Assembly (NCBI GenBank): GCA_011773795.1
Contig: WVWW01000281.1
Location: 20,557 to 36,710, forward strand
From: Acidobacteriota bacterium
GTDB lineage: Bacteria; Acidobacteriota; Polarisedimenticolia; Polarisedimenticolales; Polarisedimenticolaceae
Direction: 5' to 3'
DNA length: 16,154 nt
Position numbers and translations under genes: made by a program. Below the pieces are notes generated by a model. The model was not told where the DNA came from. It worked only from the letters and a program-made list of their open reading frames with translations, and did not search any database. Position 1 is the stretch's first letter; each line of letters begins with the position of its first letter. Positions 14,612 to 16,154 of the stretch are shown here, piece by piece.

Positions 14612-15550
14612 CTACCTCTGCGGGTCGATGCGAACCAGCGGGCTAGGGCGCCCTTCGCGGGTCACGAACAGGCTGTGCCCCTTGCGGTCGAACGTGACCG
14701 CCTCGATCGAGGACAGCTTCGGGATCTCGATGCTTTGAGCGGGCGCCAGGAAGACCTCCGGCCATGCCTGCCCCGGCTGCCGGTCGAACACGTACGTCCG
14801 GCGTGACGTCTGCACGACCGCGCGCGAGCCGTCCGGAGACACATCGAGTCCCGTCGGCTTCCCGATGTGCGAGACCGTCCGGATGCGGCGCGCGACCCGG
14901 ACCTCGAGCTCCCCCTCTTCCCGGGCAAGCGGCAGTTCATAAAGGACGGGCGGGTCGGTGCGCTTGCTCAGCAGCAGGATGCGTTTGCCGATCTCGTCGA
15001 CCGCCAGCGCTTCGCAATCGCGCGGCCCGTCCTCGTAGCGGAAGTGCAGCTCCCACTCGGCGGCCACGCTGGCCTGCCGCTCGTCCGCGTCGGGAATCGC
15101 GGGTTCGCGAACGAACCACAACGAGACGAACGGCCGCAGCCCACGGTTGTCCCCGACGTCGCCGATCACCAGATAGGGCACGCCGTCGAGCTCGAACGAC
15201 GCCATGTCCTCCCAGTCGAGGAAGCTCACCCCCTCGACGCGAACCGATCCGAGACTCTTGCCGTTGCCGTCGAAGGCGAAGAGCAACGGCTCGTTGAGGC
15301 TGTCGTTGTGCGCCCACAGCGTGTCGTCGCGAACCCTGGACGCGGCGAGTCCACTGAGCTCGACCAGGCCGGGGATATCGATCGTGCCGGCGACGACCGG
15401 CCGCCGGTAAGGTCGGGGGGCGGAGGGTGCCTCCTCAGGCGGCGCGGCGCAGGCCGCGCCGCACACGAGCAGGACGACGGCGAGAAGGACGAACAAGCCG
15501 GCTCCGGGTCTAGAGCTCGTAGCTCTCGCCGGGTGGGACGATGACCGCAT
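14612..15550 (-). CDS. Secreted or lipoprotein-like propeller protein of unknown function
   Basis: A 312-residue exported protein. Residues 1-35 form a signal sequence: Arg-rich start, hydrophobic 19-30, then LVCGAACA. Cys30 or Cys34 could be a lipidation site, but GAAC is not a standard lipobox, so lipoprotein status is uncertain. The mature part looks like a beta-propeller with ELSGLAASR, LWAHNDS (79-85), LDWEDMA, VIGDVGDNRG, EDGPRDCEALAVDE and HIGKPTGLDVSPDG. I recognise this DWED/GDxGDN/CEAL pattern from bacterial proteins annotated only as hypothetical; acidic clusters suggest metal binding. I cannot assign a reaction. ATG 15550 overlaps the upstream hydrolase gene by 41 bases and has AAGGA 11 bases before it. 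A later TTG (15496) would lose the positive start of the signal peptide. It is probably co-transcribed with its neighbours. Confidence 0.8.
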   Translation of the reverse strand: MRSSSHPARATSSRPGAGLFVLLAVVLLVCGAACAAPPEEAPSAPRPYRRPVVAGTIDIPGLVELSGLAASRVRDDTLWAHNDSLNEPLLFAFDGNGKSLGSVRVEGVSFLDWEDMASFELDGVPYLVIGDVGDNRGLRPFVSLWFVREPAIPDADERQASVAAEWELHFRYEDGPRDCEALAVDEIGKRILLLSKRTDPPVLYELPLAREEGELEVRVARRIRTVSHIGKPTGLDVSPDGSRAVVQTSRRTYVFDRQPGQAWPEVFLAPAQSIEIPKLSSIEAVTFDRKGHSLFVTREGRPSPLVRIDPQR

Positions 15551-16154
15551 GGCGACCCGCGTCCTTCACACGCGAGACGAACTCGCTCGGATCGGTGTCG
15601 ATCAGCGGGAACGTCCCGTAGTGCATCGGGATGTGCACGCCGGCGTTCAGGAACTCGGTCGCCTTGACCGCGTCGTCGATCCCCATCGTGAAGTTGTCGC
15701 CGATCGGCAGCAGCGCCACGTCCAGCGGGCCCCACAACTCGGAGATCAGCTCCATGTCCGAGAAGATCCCGGTGTCGCCCGCGTGATAGATCTTCTTGCC
15801 GCCGATCGTCAGGATCACGCCCATCGCGGCGCCGAGCTCGCCCTCCGGCCCGCCGGAACCGTGCTGCGCGTGGGTGAACTTGACGTGCCCCCAGTCGAAC
15901 GCGTGCCCGCCGCCCACGCTCATCGGATGGCTCTCACAACCCTTGCCGCCGAAATAGCCGGCGATCTCGAAGCTCGATACGACGAGAGCACCGGTCCTCT
16001 TGGCAACGGCCTCGACATCGGTCGTGTGATCCTGGTGCCCGTGCGTCACGATGACGGCGTCGAGTTTATCGATCGCATCCGCGGCACAATCGGCCTGCGG
16101 GTTTTCGGTGAACCAGGGGTCGATCAGGATACTGGTCGCGTCGTGGTCGATGCG
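15510..16154 (-). CDS. UPF0173-type metal-dependent hydrolase, metallo-beta-lactamase fold (5' end outside window)
   Basis: The frame is open from the TAG (15510-15512) through the right edge of the window. About 214 codons are visible and only the extreme N-terminus is missing. The metallo-beta-lactamase ligands are present in order: THGHQDH (HxHxDH), HAQHGSG, HAGDTGIFSDM with the bridging Asp, and the final HYGTFPLI histidine. Upstream of the first motif the ILIDPWFTENP stretch is typical of UPF0173 proteins, as is the DNFTMGIDDAVKA segment. These are small cytoplasmic, probably dizinc hydrolases whose natural substrate is unknown for most members. The GTG at 16049 inside THGHQDH is not the start. 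Its 3' end overlaps the start of the secreted-protein gene, suggesting translational coupling. Confidence 0.92.
   Translation of the reverse strand, partial: RIDHDATSILIDPWFTENPQADCAADAIDKLDAVIVTHGHQDHTTDVEAVAKRTGALVVSSFEIAGYFGGKGCESHPMSVGGGHAFDWGHVKFTHAQHGSGGPEGELGAAMGVILTIGGKKIYHAGDTGIFSDMELISELWGPLDVALLPIGDNFTMGIDDAVKATEFLNAGVHIPMHYGTFPLIDTDPSEFVSRVKDAGRHAVIVPPGESYEL

Overview
The window is an ordinary-looking, gene-dense stretch of chromosome from a GC-rich bacterium (GC clearly above 60% by eye, not counted). Housekeeping genes are packed on both strands. A secreted PBP4-type carboxypeptidase, a secreted or lipoprotein-like protein and UDP-GlcNAc synthesis genes fit a Gram-negative-type, probably environmental lineage. 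A deltaproteobacterial or similar uncultured phylum is my guess; the sequence alone does not fix it. There are no tRNAs, rRNAs, CRISPR arrays, phage genes or transposase genes, and no gene-free stretch longer than about 155 bases.

Left arm (1-4525): a folate, one-carbon, pantothenate and coenzyme A neighbourhood. The + strand carries the 3' end of folD and then coaE. These converge on a minus-strand series that reads, in transcription order, folK, a deoxynucleoside kinase, panB, panC and panD. coaE and panD overlap in a single CTAG that supplies both stop codons. FolK helps make folate, FolD interconverts methylene- and methenyl-tetrahydrofolate, PanB consumes methylene-tetrahydrofolate, PanC and PanD supply the pantoate and beta-alanine steps, and CoaE finishes CoA. 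panE and the middle CoA genes are not here.

Centre (4526-13331): a divergent control region (4526-4678) has a good sigma70-type promoter facing right and a possible -10 facing left. It leads into a long + strand series: a small TPR protein, glmU, glmS and a CLC chloride transporter with a CBS pair, then a repeat element, then a UvrD/PcrA helicase and efp. GlmS and GlmU make UDP-GlcNAc for the envelope; GlmM is absent from the window.

Right arm (13345-16154, minus strand): a UPF0173-type metallo-beta-lactamase-fold hydrolase (cut by the window end), a secreted propeller-like protein of unknown function, and a compact PBP4-family D-Ala-D-Ala carboxypeptidase that converges on efp.

The most unusual feature is a dispersed inverted-repeat element present twice, at 1424-1511 and 10332-10415. 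All four arms share an identical 25-base unit while the loops are unrelated, and each copy starts directly after a stop codon (panC TGA, clc TAA). This looks like a REPIN or MITE-type element moved in trans by an enzyme encoded elsewhere.
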